Part shown: piece by piece, positions 31,603 to 40,597 of the stretch
How positions within the stretch are numbered: the first letter of the stretch is position 1
How the letters are laid out: each line of letters starts with the position of its first letter
Assembly: GCA_014382245.1 (NCBI GenBank)
Contig: JACNKC010000047.1
Span: forward strand, 1-64,000
Reading direction: 5' to 3'
Length of the DNA: 64,000 nt
Source: Pseudomonadota bacterium
Lineage (GTDB): Bacteria > Desulfobacterota > Binatia > UBA1149
Made by a program: the position numbers and the translations under genes
The notes under the pieces: model-generated
Databases searched by the model: none
The model's input: the letters and a program-made list of their open reading frames with translations, nothing else
Told to the model about the DNA's origin: nothing

Positions 31603-33024
31603 GTGGGCTTACAGTTTTACGACACCAGGGCGCGTTGCAAGCGCGATTTCGAACCGCTGCAGGACGGCCGAATATCGTTGTACACCTGTGGGGTCACGGT
31701 TTACGACCGTTGCCACGTGGGCCACGCGCGCTCGCTGATATTTTTTGACACGGTCGCACGTTACCTGCGTTGGCGCGGTTGGGACGTGTGCTTCGTGCGC
31801 AACATCACCGACATAGACGACAAGATCATCGCTCGCGCTGCCGAGAACGGCGAGCCCTGGCAAGACCTTACGGCCCGCTTCATCGATTCCATGCACGCTG
31901 ATCTTGATCGCCTGGGTTGCGAGCGGCCCGACGTCGAACCCCGCGCGACCGAGCACATAGAAGAGATGCTCGAGCTTGTAGCCCGGCTCGAAGAGCAGGG
32001 GCTGGCCTACGCAGTAGGAGACGGTGACGTGTATTTTTCTGTTGGTGACTGGCCTGCCTACGGCGCGCTCTCGGGGCGCAGGCTCGACGAGTTGCAGGCC
32101 GGCGCACGGGTAGAGGTGGACGATAGAAAAAAAGGACCCATGGATTTTGCGCTGTGGAAGTCGAGCAAACCGGGAGAGCCCTGCTGGCCGAGCCAGTGGG
32201 GCGAGGGTCGACCCGGCTGGCACCTGGAGTGCTCGGCCATGAGCGCGCGCTATCTCGGCCGACCCTTTGATATTCACGGTGGTGGCGAGGACCTCATCTT
32301 TCCTCACCACGAAAACGAGCTCGCCCAGTCCTGCGGCGCCGCCGAGGGCGAGGAATTCGCCCGTTACTGGATGCACCACGCCTTTGTGCGCATAGACCAC
32401 GAGAAGATGTCCAAATCCCTGGGCAATGTTTTTGCGATCGAGGATGTTCTCAAGGAAGTCGAGGCCGAGGGCCTGCGCCTTCACCTGCTCTCTACTCACT
32501 ACCGCAGCCCTCTTGATTTCAGTCCCGACGGAATCGACGAATCGACACGCGCACTGCTGAGGGTCTACGAGACGATCGCCCGCGCTGACGAAGCGGGGGC
32601 TGTGGATCCGGGCTTTGACTTCGACAGTCCCGAGACCGCCCGCCTGGTCGAGTTGATGGACGATGATTTCAATACCGCGCGAGCCATCGCGCTGGCCTTT
32701 GATGCAATGAGGGACTGCAACCGGGAACTCGATGCCGGTAACCTGCGCGCGGCCTCCACGGCCCGCGGTATCCTCGCGGCTGTGGGTGCGGGGGTGGGTT
32801 TGTTCGAGCAGGATCCGGCGACTTACCTCTCCGATTATCGCGAGCGCGCCGCTCAAAGCGGGGGCGTGGACGCCGGCCTGGTCGAAGAGCTCGTCGCGGC
32901 CCGCGTGCAGGCCCGTACCGACAAGGACTTCCAGAAAGCTGACACCCTCAGGGACCAACTGGTCGAGATGGGGGTCGTGCTCGAAGACGGCCCCGGCGGA
33001 ACCAGCTGGAAGCTCGAGCGCTGA
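31603..33024 (+). CDS. cysS: Cysteinyl-tRNA synthetase
   Basis: YTCGVTVYDRCHVGHARS, NITDIDDKIIARA, GWHLECSAMSARYLG, KMSKSLGN. Confidence 0.96.
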   Translation: MGLQFYDTRARCKRDFEPLQDGRISLYTCGVTVYDRCHVGHARSLIFFDTVARYLRWRGWDVCFVRNITDIDDKIIARAAENGEPWQDLTARFIDSMHADLDRLGCERPDVEPRATEHIEEMLELVARLEEQGLAYAVGDGDVYFSVGDWPAYGALSGRRLDELQAGARVEVDDRKKGPMDFALWKSSKPGEPCWPSQWGEGRPGWHLECSAMSARYLGRPFDIHGGGEDLIFPHHENELAQSCGAAEGEEFARYWMHHAFVRIDHEKMSKSLGNVFAIEDVLKEVEAEGLRLHLLSTHYRSPLDFSPDGIDESTRALLRVYETIARADEAGAVDPGFDFDSPETARLVELMDDDFNTARAIALAFDAMRDCNRELDAGNLRAASTARGILAAVGAGVGLFEQDPATYLSDYRERAAQSGGVDAGLVEELVAARVQARTDKDFQKADTLRDQLVEMGVVLEDGPGGTSWKLER

Positions 33025-33034
33025 TCAACAGATC

Positions 33035-33433
33035 ATGCAACGCAGGCACGTACACAGCAGGGTGATTGACTACGAGGCCCGCCCCCTGGCTGGCGGAGAC
33101 CTGGCCCTCGAGGCCAAGCTCTGTGACATACGACGCGTGGCTTTCCAGGGCGTGCTGCACGACAAGGTGATTACGCCGGGCATTATCCACGACGTTGAAC
33201 TCGACCTGCGCGTCGACCAGGATCGTGTGCTCAGCGATTCGTCGTTCAAGATGTACACAGTTCCGTTTCCTGACGCAGAGCGTCACGGCGGTACTTGCTG
33301 CCAGGACATCCTGGGCGCTTTTGATGGCCTGGTAGGGGTCAGGGTCGATGAGCGCATGAATCGTAACGTGATGGCGCTCGTAGGGGGTCCTCGGGGCTGT
33401 TTTCATGGGCAGACCCTTGCCATAGGGGCATAG
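33035..33433 (+). CDS. DUF2889-like protein
   Basis: MQRRHVHSRVIDYEARPLAGGDLALEAKLCDIRR...VITPGIIHDVELDLRVDQDRVLSDSSFKM. Confidence 0.55.
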   Translation: MQRRHVHSRVIDYEARPLAGGDLALEAKLCDIRRVAFQGVLHDKVITPGIIHDVELDLRVDQDRVLSDSSFKMYTVPFPDAERHGGTCCQDILGAFDGLVGVRVDERMNRNVMALVGGPRGCFHGQTLAIGA

Positions 33434-33438
33434 GGGCC

Positions 33439-34008
33439 TTGCCGGTGATCAACGAGGCTCTTGACGGCGACCAGCCGAGAAGGGTGGCCAGGCACCTGCT
33501 CATCGACGGATATAACTACGGGGCCACCGGCGTGACGCTGGAGGCGAGCATGATAGACAGCGAGCTGCCCGACGACCTGTCTGCCGGCCCGATGGGCGAA
33601 GTGATAGTCGAGGCAGACTTGAGCATATCCTTCGAAGTCACTGATTTCATTTATAAAATGCCCGTAGCCACCTTGCGCTGTCCGGCTGCAGGGATTGACG
33701 GAGAAGTGCCATTGGCCGACCGGCTCGACGGCCTGCGCATGGCTCCGGGGGTTTTTGCTGACCTTAGAAGGCGCCTGCCGGGGGGACGCGAATCGGAGCT
33801 GTTGACCCAGCTTTTGAGCATGATGATCCCGGTGACGATCCAGGCTTCTATTGCCCAGCGGGCCCGTATGGGGCGGCCACCGGGTCCGGACGCAGACAAC
33901 AAGGGTAGTCTCGGGCAGGTGGACAGTTGCCACATGTGGGCCGCGGGCGGGGCCCTGGATCTCAAAGTCAGGGAAGCCCTGGCCGAGCGCGCCGCTAATG
34001 ATAAGTAA
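33439..34008 (+). CDS. Hypothetical protein, possibly distant DUF2889-like
   Basis: Follows the previous gene by 5 bp; ends QVDSCHMWAAGGALDLKVREALAE. Family uncertain. Confidence 0.5.
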   Translation: MPVINEALDGDQPRRVARHLLIDGYNYGATGVTLEASMIDSELPDDLSAGPMGEVIVEADLSISFEVTDFIYKMPVATLRCPAAGIDGEVPLADRLDGLRMAPGVFADLRRRLPGGRESELLTQLLSMMIPVTIQASIAQRARMGRPPGPDADNKGSLGQVDSCHMWAAGGALDLKVREALAERAANDK

Positions 34009-34091
34009 GTGGCAGGGCTTGGGCATGGCCGCGAGGGATGATAAAAGAACCTTACCGTCTGCAACGGCGGAAAGGGGAGGAGTTTAGAGAA

Positions 34092-34241
34092 ATGGGACGT
34101 AGCGCAATTCTGGCAATGGTGGCACTGGCGATGGTGTTGTCGGTATCGGCCTGTAAGAAGACTGGAGATGAGGCTGCGCCCGACGCCGGCATGGAGACTC
34201 CCAGCGAGCCGGCACCGGCACCCGACGCGCCGGAGACCTGA
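34092..34241 (+). CDS. Small putative lipoprotein (49 aa)
   Basis: MGRSAILAMVALAMVLSVSACKKTGDEAAPDAG has a lipobox-like LSVSAC and a Pro/Ala/Glu-rich tail; AAAGGGGAGG precedes the start. Confidence 0.55.
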   Translation: MGRSAILAMVALAMVLSVSACKKTGDEAAPDAGMETPSEPAPAPDAPET

Positions 34242-34244
34242 GCC

Positions 34245-35531
34245 ATGGCCGGGGACGGGCGTCAACTGGGTCGCCGTTCCTTTCTAGCGCGGGCGGGTGC
34301 CGCCGGTTCTGCGCTGGGCGTGTTGGGGGGCATCCGCTCACTGCTGCGTTACCAGACCCAGGCCTACCTGCTGCGCGAAGCTCCCGTGCAGGCCGATGAG
34401 CCACGCGCCCAGTGGCAGGGAGCTTCGGTAAAATCCTATCGACCGCTGGGTCGTACGGGCTGGCAGATGTCCGATATTTCTTTCGGCAGTGGCGGCCTCA
34501 GGGATCCCGACGTACTGCGCCTGGCGCTCGACCGGGGCATCAACTACGTAGACACGTCGCCCGACTACTCCGACTCCATGAGCGAACAGGCCGTGGGCGA
34601 GGCCGTGCAGGGGCGCCGCGACAAGGTCTTTATCGCGTCCAAGTTCTGCACTCCCGACGGGCATCTCGACGCCGACACCCCGGTGGCCGAAATCATCGAG
34701 GCGGTGGAGCAGAGCCTGGGCCGCTTGCGCACCGACTACGTGGACCTGCTGCACGTGCACGCCTGTAACTCCGTCGATCGTCTCATGGCGCCTACCTTCC
34801 ACGAGGCCTTCGATCGCCTCAAGGAGCAGGGTAAGGCTCGCTTCATGGGCGTTTCAAGTCACACGCCCAAGCTCGAAGAGGTGATGGCCCGTGCCGTGGA
34901 AAGTGATCGCTTCGACGTCATCATGCCGGCCTACAACTTTCGCCACTGGCCGACACTGCGCGCGACCATCGACCGTGCTCACGAAAAACAAGTGGGCGTG
35001 GTGGCGATGAAGACCCTCAAGGGTGCCTACCATACGGTGCTGGGCGAGTTCAAGGGCGATGAGCGGGCGAGTTTTACCCAGGCCGCGTTCAAGTGGATCA
35101 ACAATGACCCGGCCGTCTCGGGCCTGGTTGTTACCATCAAGAACGCTGCCCAGGTTGACGAGTATCTCTACGCTTCGGGCACGCGCATGGACCCCGCCGA
35201 TCTGCTGGTGCTCAAGAAGTACGAGGACGCGGTATCGGGTACGTACTGTCCGCCGGGCTGCGGCGACTGCCTTGAATCCTGCCCGTCTGACCTGCCGGTC
35301 AACGATGTATTGCGCTACTCGACCTACTACCGCAACTACGGCAACGAGCGCGAGGCGGTGGACCTGTACGCGCGACTGACCGAGGGCAGGGCCTTCGCCG
35401 AGCCGGGTGGTACGCGCTCGGTGGCCAGCGCAGCCGATTGCCTCGGCTGCTCGGCGCCCTGCGAGGCCGCTTGTCCCGAGGGCCTGCCGATTCGCAAGCT
35501 CATGGGACAAGCCCACCGAACCCTTTCCTGA
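34245..35531 (+). CDS. Tat-exported aldo/keto reductase with C-terminal Fe-S (ferredoxin-like) domain
   Basis: LGRRSFLARAGAAGSALGVLGG; AKR motifs; CPPGCGDCLESCP and CLGCSAPCEAACPEG. Confidence 0.85.
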   Translation: MAGDGRQLGRRSFLARAGAAGSALGVLGGIRSLLRYQTQAYLLREAPVQADEPRAQWQGASVKSYRPLGRTGWQMSDISFGSGGLRDPDVLRLALDRGINYVDTSPDYSDSMSEQAVGEAVQGRRDKVFIASKFCTPDGHLDADTPVAEIIEAVEQSLGRLRTDYVDLLHVHACNSVDRLMAPTFHEAFDRLKEQGKARFMGVSSHTPKLEEVMARAVESDRFDVIMPAYNFRHWPTLRATIDRAHEKQVGVVAMKTLKGAYHTVLGEFKGDERASFTQAAFKWINNDPAVSGLVVTIKNAAQVDEYLYASGTRMDPADLLVLKKYEDAVSGTYCPPGCGDCLESCPSDLPVNDVLRYSTYYRNYGNEREAVDLYARLTEGRAFAEPGGTRSVASAADCLGCSAPCEAACPEGLPIRKLMGQAHRTLS

Positions 35532-35540
35532 GAACGGCCG

Positions 35541-36728
35541 ATGGCCGCGGCGATACTCCTCGCAGACATGGACGCGTTTTTTGCGTCGGTAGAACAGCTC
35601 GATGACTCGACCCTCGCCGGCCGCCCGGTGTTGGTGGGTGGCAGTGGACGGCGGGCCGTGGTGGCGGCGGCTAACTACGAGGCACGACGCAGCGGGGCGA
35701 GATCGGCAATGTCCATGGCCGAGGCCCGGCGACGTTGCCCTCACGCGGTGGTAGTGCCGCCACGCATGAAACGCTACGCTGAATTATCGGCGCGGGTTCG
35801 CGAGATATTCTACCGTTTCACTCCACTGGTGGAGCCCTTGTCGCTGGACGAAGCCTACCTGGATGTCAGCGATTCGCGGCGGCTGCACGGGGGGCCGTTG
35901 GAGATTGCCGAGGCGCTTCGGTCGGCGGTGCGCGACGAGCTGTCGTTGGCCGTTTCGGTGGGCGGTGGCCCCGGAAAGACCGTGGCGAAGATAGCCTCGC
36001 GCCGGGCCAAACCCGACGGCGTGTTTCTCGTGGCGGCCGACGAAGTGTTGGAGTTTCTGCAGCCGCTGCGCTTGCGCGAAGTTCCGGGTGTTGGTCCTGT
36101 CACCGAGCGCAAGCTGCACGAGATGGGCGTGGCTACACTCGGCCAGTTGGCCGAGCTCGATCCCGGTCTGCTTGAGAAGAAGCTCGGCAAGTCGGGCCCC
36201 GGGCTGTACGACCTCGCCTGGGGCCGCGACCGGCGGCGCGTAAGCAACGATCGCGAGCGCAGCAGCTACGGTTCCGAAAACACGTTTAACGATGACGTCG
36301 AGCAACGCGAGGTCATCGAGGCTGCCGTAATTGCCCACTCGGAGACGGTGGCATGGCGCTTGCGCAGGGCTGGCCGTTGCGGGGTGACGGTTACGCTCAA
36401 GTATCGCCCGTCGGGGAGTGGCGAAGGTTGGCGCCTGGTGACGCGCTCCCGGAGCCTGGCGGTTGCGACCGACGACGGCGCCGTAATTTCACGCGAGGCT
36501 ATGCGCTTGTGGGACGACGAGCCGCGGCATCCGCCCCTTCGCCTGGTGGGCGTACAGCTGGCCGGCTTCGAAGCCGAGCGGGCACCGCAGCTCGACCTGT
36601 TCGGCGAGGCCGAAGTCGCTGCCCGTGATGATGTCGCGGGCTCTGCACCCAGCCGGACGGCGCTGAATTCTGCGCTTGACGATATCAGCGCACGCTTCGG
36701 TCGCGGTGTACTCAAGCGCGGCGCGTGA
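35541..36728 (+). CDS. dinB: DNA polymerase IV (Y family)
   Basis: AAILLADMDAFFASVEQLDDSTLAGRPVLVGG; EPLSLDEAYLDVS; SVGGGPGKTVAKIASRRAKPDGVF. Confidence 0.95.
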   Translation: MAAAILLADMDAFFASVEQLDDSTLAGRPVLVGGSGRRAVVAAANYEARRSGARSAMSMAEARRRCPHAVVVPPRMKRYAELSARVREIFYRFTPLVEPLSLDEAYLDVSDSRRLHGGPLEIAEALRSAVRDELSLAVSVGGGPGKTVAKIASRRAKPDGVFLVAADEVLEFLQPLRLREVPGVGPVTERKLHEMGVATLGQLAELDPGLLEKKLGKSGPGLYDLAWGRDRRRVSNDRERSSYGSENTFNDDVEQREVIEAAVIAHSETVAWRLRRAGRCGVTVTLKYRPSGSGEGWRLVTRSRSLAVATDDGAVISREAMRLWDDEPRHPPLRLVGVQLAGFEAERAPQLDLFGEAEVAARDDVAGSAPSRTALNSALDDISARFGRGVLKRGA

Positions 36729-36790
36729 TAAGCGACAAAGCTCCAGGCGCTTGAAGAAAGAGCTGGCAGCCGCAATAGTGTGCCTCTCGT

Positions 36791-36867
36791 GCGCTCGTAG
36801 CTCAGCTGGATAGAGTACCGGGCTTCGAACCCGTAGGTCGCAGGTTCGAATCCTGCCGGGCGCACCA
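36791..36867 (+). tRNA. tRNA-Arg (anticodon TCG), CCA encoded
   Basis: Full cloverleaf: acceptor GCGCTCG/CGGGCGC, anticodon loop CTTCGAA, T-loop GGTTCGAATCC, 3' ACCA. Confidence 0.95.
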
Positions 36868-36868
36868 T

Positions 36869-37297
36869 CTACCTCCCTTTAAGCCAGGGTAGCCGCGGGC
36901 GTCGCCGTACTGGGCGGGCTACTGCGTACGAGCGGCGAGGTGGAAGACCCAGGTGCTGGTTGGCAAACAGGGTATCTCCGCCACACTCGGGCACCTCGAG
37001 CGCGTAAAGGATGCTGCCGAGAGGCGGGGTAGGGGCAAAGTAAACGTCAGAGTGCCATATCTCGGTCAGCGTGTGTTTCTTGCCCAGGTTGGGGATGCAT
37101 ATTACGGGAGGGTAACCCTTGATACTGGGAACGATAGGGTGGACCTGCAGGGTGCCGAAACGTTCACCGTATGCGATCAGCTGTTTCGGGGCGGGATCGT
37201 GGCCACGGAAAACAAGGACGTGGTGTTCGAGGAAAGCCGAGTGTATCTGAGCGAAGGTCTCGTCGTCCACGCTTGAGAGATCGACGCCAGCGATCAC
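36869..37297 (-). pseudogene. Fragment of a TauD/TfdA-family dioxygenase gene, truncated at both ends
   Basis: GVDLSSVDDETFAQIHSAFLEHHVLVFRGHDPAPKQLIAYGERFGTLQVHP...EIWHSDVYFAPTPPLGSILYALEVPECGGDTLFANQHL, then homology is lost in an Arg-rich tail; the second Fe-ligand His half is absent. Confidence 0.75.
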
Positions 37298-39456
37298 CGT
37301 ACCACCGCCTTGAACATATTGGACTTGTTTTTCTTGGTGTCAGCGGGCGTGAACGCGGAATTCCAGCAGGTCTGGCCCGCGTTGGCGGTCGAGACATGGA
37401 GCTGCGCGGTGACGGTGACTGCTTGCTCGAAATAACTCGCCGCGTCGAAGGCACCGGGCAGCGGCAGTAGTGGGCCCTTGGCCTTGAACTTGCTTCCGGT
37501 TTTGCCGGCGGTTCCCGTTTTCAGCAGGATCATGTTGACGCTGTCGTAGTCTCCGTACTTGTCCTTGTATAGGAATCCCCTGGGGCTGCGATCCTGCCAT
37601 AGGTAGTTGGGCGGTACGACGATATCGGCCAACATCTCGTCGCCGGAAACAGAGGAGTCGTAAACGCAAAGGTGGTAGTAGGCGTCAATTTCGGGGTCGC
37701 CGAGTTGAGCCTGGCTGAGGGCTTCGCCTTTGAGCCAGCCCCACTTCAGGAGATTCTTTGAACTGTCGACGTTTTCTTTGACCAGTAATTTCGCTTTCGC
37801 CGACGACAGGCAACCAGCAACCGGCGAGGCGGGGCAGGTGAAAAGCGGCAGTGTTGTCGTGGTGGTCGACGTCGTTGTCGTGGTGTCCAGGGTGGTCGTG
37901 GTCGTAGAAACTACGAAGCCCGAACTGAACACTATGTCGTCTATCGCTACGTCACCATCGTAACCCGTGCCTCTCTCGGCGACGAAACGCAGCCGGACGC
38001 TGCTGCCCGCACTCAGGACCACCGTCGCCAGTCGCCACAGGTCCGCGCTCACACCGTCGGAAGCCCACAGCACGGCCGGCGTGCCCGTCGAACACGGGAT
38101 CTCCTCCAGGGTGAGGGGCCGGTGGCTGCTGCCGTAGGTGTGATACCAGAAGCTGATAGTGTCACCGCCAAGAAGCGTGAGTGGCGGCGATGTAAGGTAG
38201 GCAAGGTCTCCATCGAGACGAGGGCTGGAGGCCTCGACGTGGTAGTAGCTGCCCGACGCGGTGCCCAGGGTATGATCGACGCCGGGGCCCGTCGCGCTGG
38301 AGGGGGTGGGCCCTCGGCCTATCGTCCATTCGAAGTCATCCCCCGTATCGCGGTGGTCCCACGCGCAGGAACTGGTTTCAAAGTCGCAGCTCAGCATCGT
38401 CAGGCAGTGGCCGGTGTTCGCAGGCTTGCTGGCCGGGTCGCAGCTGGATTCGCCGGCGCAGTTGCCGGCGGAGTCCATGCAGTGCACGGCCCGTGAGCGC
38501 GCCGGAAGTGAGCAGGAGCTCTCGCAGCGATTCCAGTTGCCGGCGTTCCAATAAAAACTGCTTCCGCCGGAGTCGTCGAAACAGAAATCCCTGTAGTAGT
38601 CGCCGGCTGCTTCGTCGAACGGGCTCAGCCCGGCCCTGTTGCCGATTGACATACTGCCGTAGATGGCCTGCCAGTCGCTGTACTCGGGTTCGTTGGGTTC
38701 AATGGTGGGCAGGCCGTTCACCGTGAAGGCCGTGGCGCGGTAGTGCATTATCGACCCGTAGTCGTAGACCCCGTGATCGAACGCCGAGGATGCCGAGTAC
38801 TGGGCGAAGTTACCTTCCTTGCCGGGCTCGATGTTAGCGAAATTGATAGTCACGTAAGTGTCTCGGTCCAGCCGCGATTGTTCGTGGTAGAAGCCCAGCG
38901 CATGACCGATCTCGTGTACGGCAGCCCCGAAGCCACAGGTGCCCGTGGCGGTCAGCCCGATGCTCTGGGAGCCCCCGATGCGCCCTATATAAGAATAACA
39001 TCCACCGGCCGACACGAAATTTATGTAATCGCTCTGAGTAGTACGAGGCACGAGGAATATGCCGACCGAGTCTGCCCAGTGCCTGATCGCGCGCTGTATG
39101 TCCTGGTAAGTGTCAGGTGCCGCCGATTCGGAAAGTGAGGCATCAATCGTGTAGGGGATAGTGGCCGAGGACCAGGAAGCCGGCCTCAGGCCCGCCCGGG
39201 TGTGGCTGCCGATGATCGCGTGTCCCAGCGAACCGCGTGGTTCAAAGGCCCATCCGCCGCTGACCAGCGGCCGGCAGTAGCCAACGGCGATGTCCCCTTC
39301 GAACAAGGCCAGGTCGCCGTCCAGTTCCAGGGTCGTGCAAACCACGTCGGGATCGCTCGACACCAGCGGAGCCTGCAGGGCTTGCGATGTCGTAGCGTTT
39401 GCCAGCAGGAGCAAGGTAAACAAGTGACAGAAAACGGGCAGCTTTTTTTTCAACAT
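37294..39456 (-). CDS. Secreted astacin-family metalloprotease with TSP1-like and MAM-like domains, Thr-rich linker and C-terminal Cys-containing domain
   Basis: HEIGHALGFYHEQSRLDRD and GSIMHY; WNAGNWNRCESSCSLPARSRAVHCMDSAGN...CDPASKPANTGHC; CDFETSSCAWDHRDTGDDFEWTIGRGPTPSSATGPGVDHTLGTASGSYYHVEAS...ISFWYHTYG; TTTTLDTTTTTSTTTTTL. Confidence 0.85.
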   Translation of the reverse strand: MLKKKLPVFCHLFTLLLLANATTSQALQAPLVSSDPDVVCTTLELDGDLALFEGDIAVGYCRPLVSGGWAFEPRGSLGHAIIGSHTRAGLRPASWSSATIPYTIDASLSESAAPDTYQDIQRAIRHWADSVGIFLVPRTTQSDYINFVSAGGCYSYIGRIGGSQSIGLTATGTCGFGAAVHEIGHALGFYHEQSRLDRDTYVTINFANIEPGKEGNFAQYSASSAFDHGVYDYGSIMHYRATAFTVNGLPTIEPNEPEYSDWQAIYGSMSIGNRAGLSPFDEAAGDYYRDFCFDDSGGSSFYWNAGNWNRCESSCSLPARSRAVHCMDSAGNCAGESSCDPASKPANTGHCLTMLSCDFETSSCAWDHRDTGDDFEWTIGRGPTPSSATGPGVDHTLGTASGSYYHVEASSPRLDGDLAYLTSPPLTLLGGDTISFWYHTYGSSHRPLTLEEIPCSTGTPAVLWASDGVSADLWRLATVVLSAGSSVRLRFVAERGTGYDGDVAIDDIVFSSGFVVSTTTTTLDTTTTTSTTTTTLPLFTCPASPVAGCLSSAKAKLLVKENVDSSKNLLKWGWLKGEALSQAQLGDPEIDAYYHLCVYDSSVSGDEMLADIVVPPNYLWQDRSPRGFLYKDKYGDYDSVNMILLKTGTAGKTGSKFKAKGPLLPLPGAFDAASYFEQAVTVTAQLHVSTANAGQTCWNSAFTPADTKKNKSNMFKAVVR

Positions 39457-40505
39457 CAGCGGTCCTCCAGTAACAGCGCTGCTACTCCGCAGCCAGCCAG
39501 CAGTTGATCCAACCAGGCCGAGTCGTCAGGCCCGAGTTCCGAATAGCGTTGGCGCAGAACCGCCAGGCACCTGGCCTGGTAAACGAAGGGTGGTTGGCTC
39601 CAGGTCGAGCTGCCTATAGTGACTTCCGCTTTCTTTTTACCGCCTTCCACCGCCGCCGCGTTGGCCAGCAGGAAGGGGGCATAGCAGCGCCCGAACTCAG
39701 CGAGCAGCGGTGCCAGGTTGTCGGCCGTCGTCTGCCGGTCGGCCCAGTCGCCGGGCCCGGGCTCCACGCCGCTCTTGTCGTCCATTACGTCAATCCAGGC
39801 GCAGACCCGCGGTGCGATTTCCAGGCTGATGCCGCTCGGGGTCGGGTCAAAGCCGACGAGCTGGGTGAGTTGCCCGTAAACGGCAAAGTCACCCGCTCCG
39901 GGCCGGCCGCCCGCGAGGTAGGGAGCCCGCGAAAGCGCGTGGTCCAACGCCGCCAGTGTGCGCTTGTAGCTGTCTTCAATGAGGGCGCTGTTATCAGCGT
40001 TGATGCCCACCAGGGAACGGCGCTCGATCTGCCTTTGCCCGAAGACATCTCCCATTTTCAGCATCAACCCTTCTTCGGCTTCGGGCCTGCCCCAGCGAGG
40101 AAGCACGGCGCTGGCCTTTCTGACGTCGGCTTCGAAGGACCAGCGGTAGTGGAACATGGCCTTGGTCATCCACTCGTCGGCGAAGTCTTCGACCAGCGCG
40201 TCCACCAGGGCCAGGGCCGGGTCGGGTGGCAGTACCGAGCGCTCGGCCAGGGGTGAAGCCGCGTGCTCTTCTTCGAGTCGACGGACCAGGGGCGTGGAGT
40301 CTATGGCTGCCTCGAGTTCGCCGTTGCCCTTGTCAAACAACAGCAGCGGTAAGAGGTCGACCTTGGCCGCCGGCAAACCTCTGTCTTCCTTGGAACCCCT
40401 GGTGATCCAGCGGTAGGGGATTCTCCTGTAGCGCAACAGCGCAAGCATCTTGCGGCTGTACGGAGACCCCGGCGCCCCCACTATGATGACCGTGTTATTG
40501 CTCAC
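39456..40505 (-). CDS. Glutathione S-transferase-like protein
   Basis: N-terminal thioredoxin-fold VIIVGAPGSPYSRKMLALLRYRRIPYRWI; helical C-terminal half. TGATG coupling to the astacin gene. Confidence 0.7.
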   Translation of the reverse strand: MSNNTVIIVGAPGSPYSRKMLALLRYRRIPYRWITRGSKEDRGLPAAKVDLLPLLLFDKGNGELEAAIDSTPLVRRLEEEHAASPLAERSVLPPDPALALVDALVEDFADEWMTKAMFHYRWSFEADVRKASAVLPRWGRPEAEEGLMLKMGDVFGQRQIERRSLVGINADNSALIEDSYKRTLAALDHALSRAPYLAGGRPGAGDFAVYGQLTQLVGFDPTPSGISLEIAPRVCAWIDVMDDKSGVEPGPGDWADRQTTADNLAPLLAEFGRCYAPFLLANAAAVEGGKKKAEVTIGSSTWSQPPFVYQARCLAVLRQRYSELGPDDSAWLDQLLAGCGVAALLLEDR

Positions 40506-40597
40506 TTCTGCCCGTACCTGCTCGGGCGCTTTGACGAAACAGTTTTTTCACGTGAGCCGAGGTTTGCCAAGCCCGCGCGCCGGTGCGAGTAACAGCC

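Noticed and set aside
31609-32958. 449-aa minus-strand ORF antisense to cysS
   Set aside because: cysS motifs are complete on the plus strand.
37840-37920. Repetitive gtggtcgt/acgacc tract considered as a possible CRISPR or microsatellite
   Set aside because: It encodes the in-frame Thr-rich linker of the astacin protein; no spacers.
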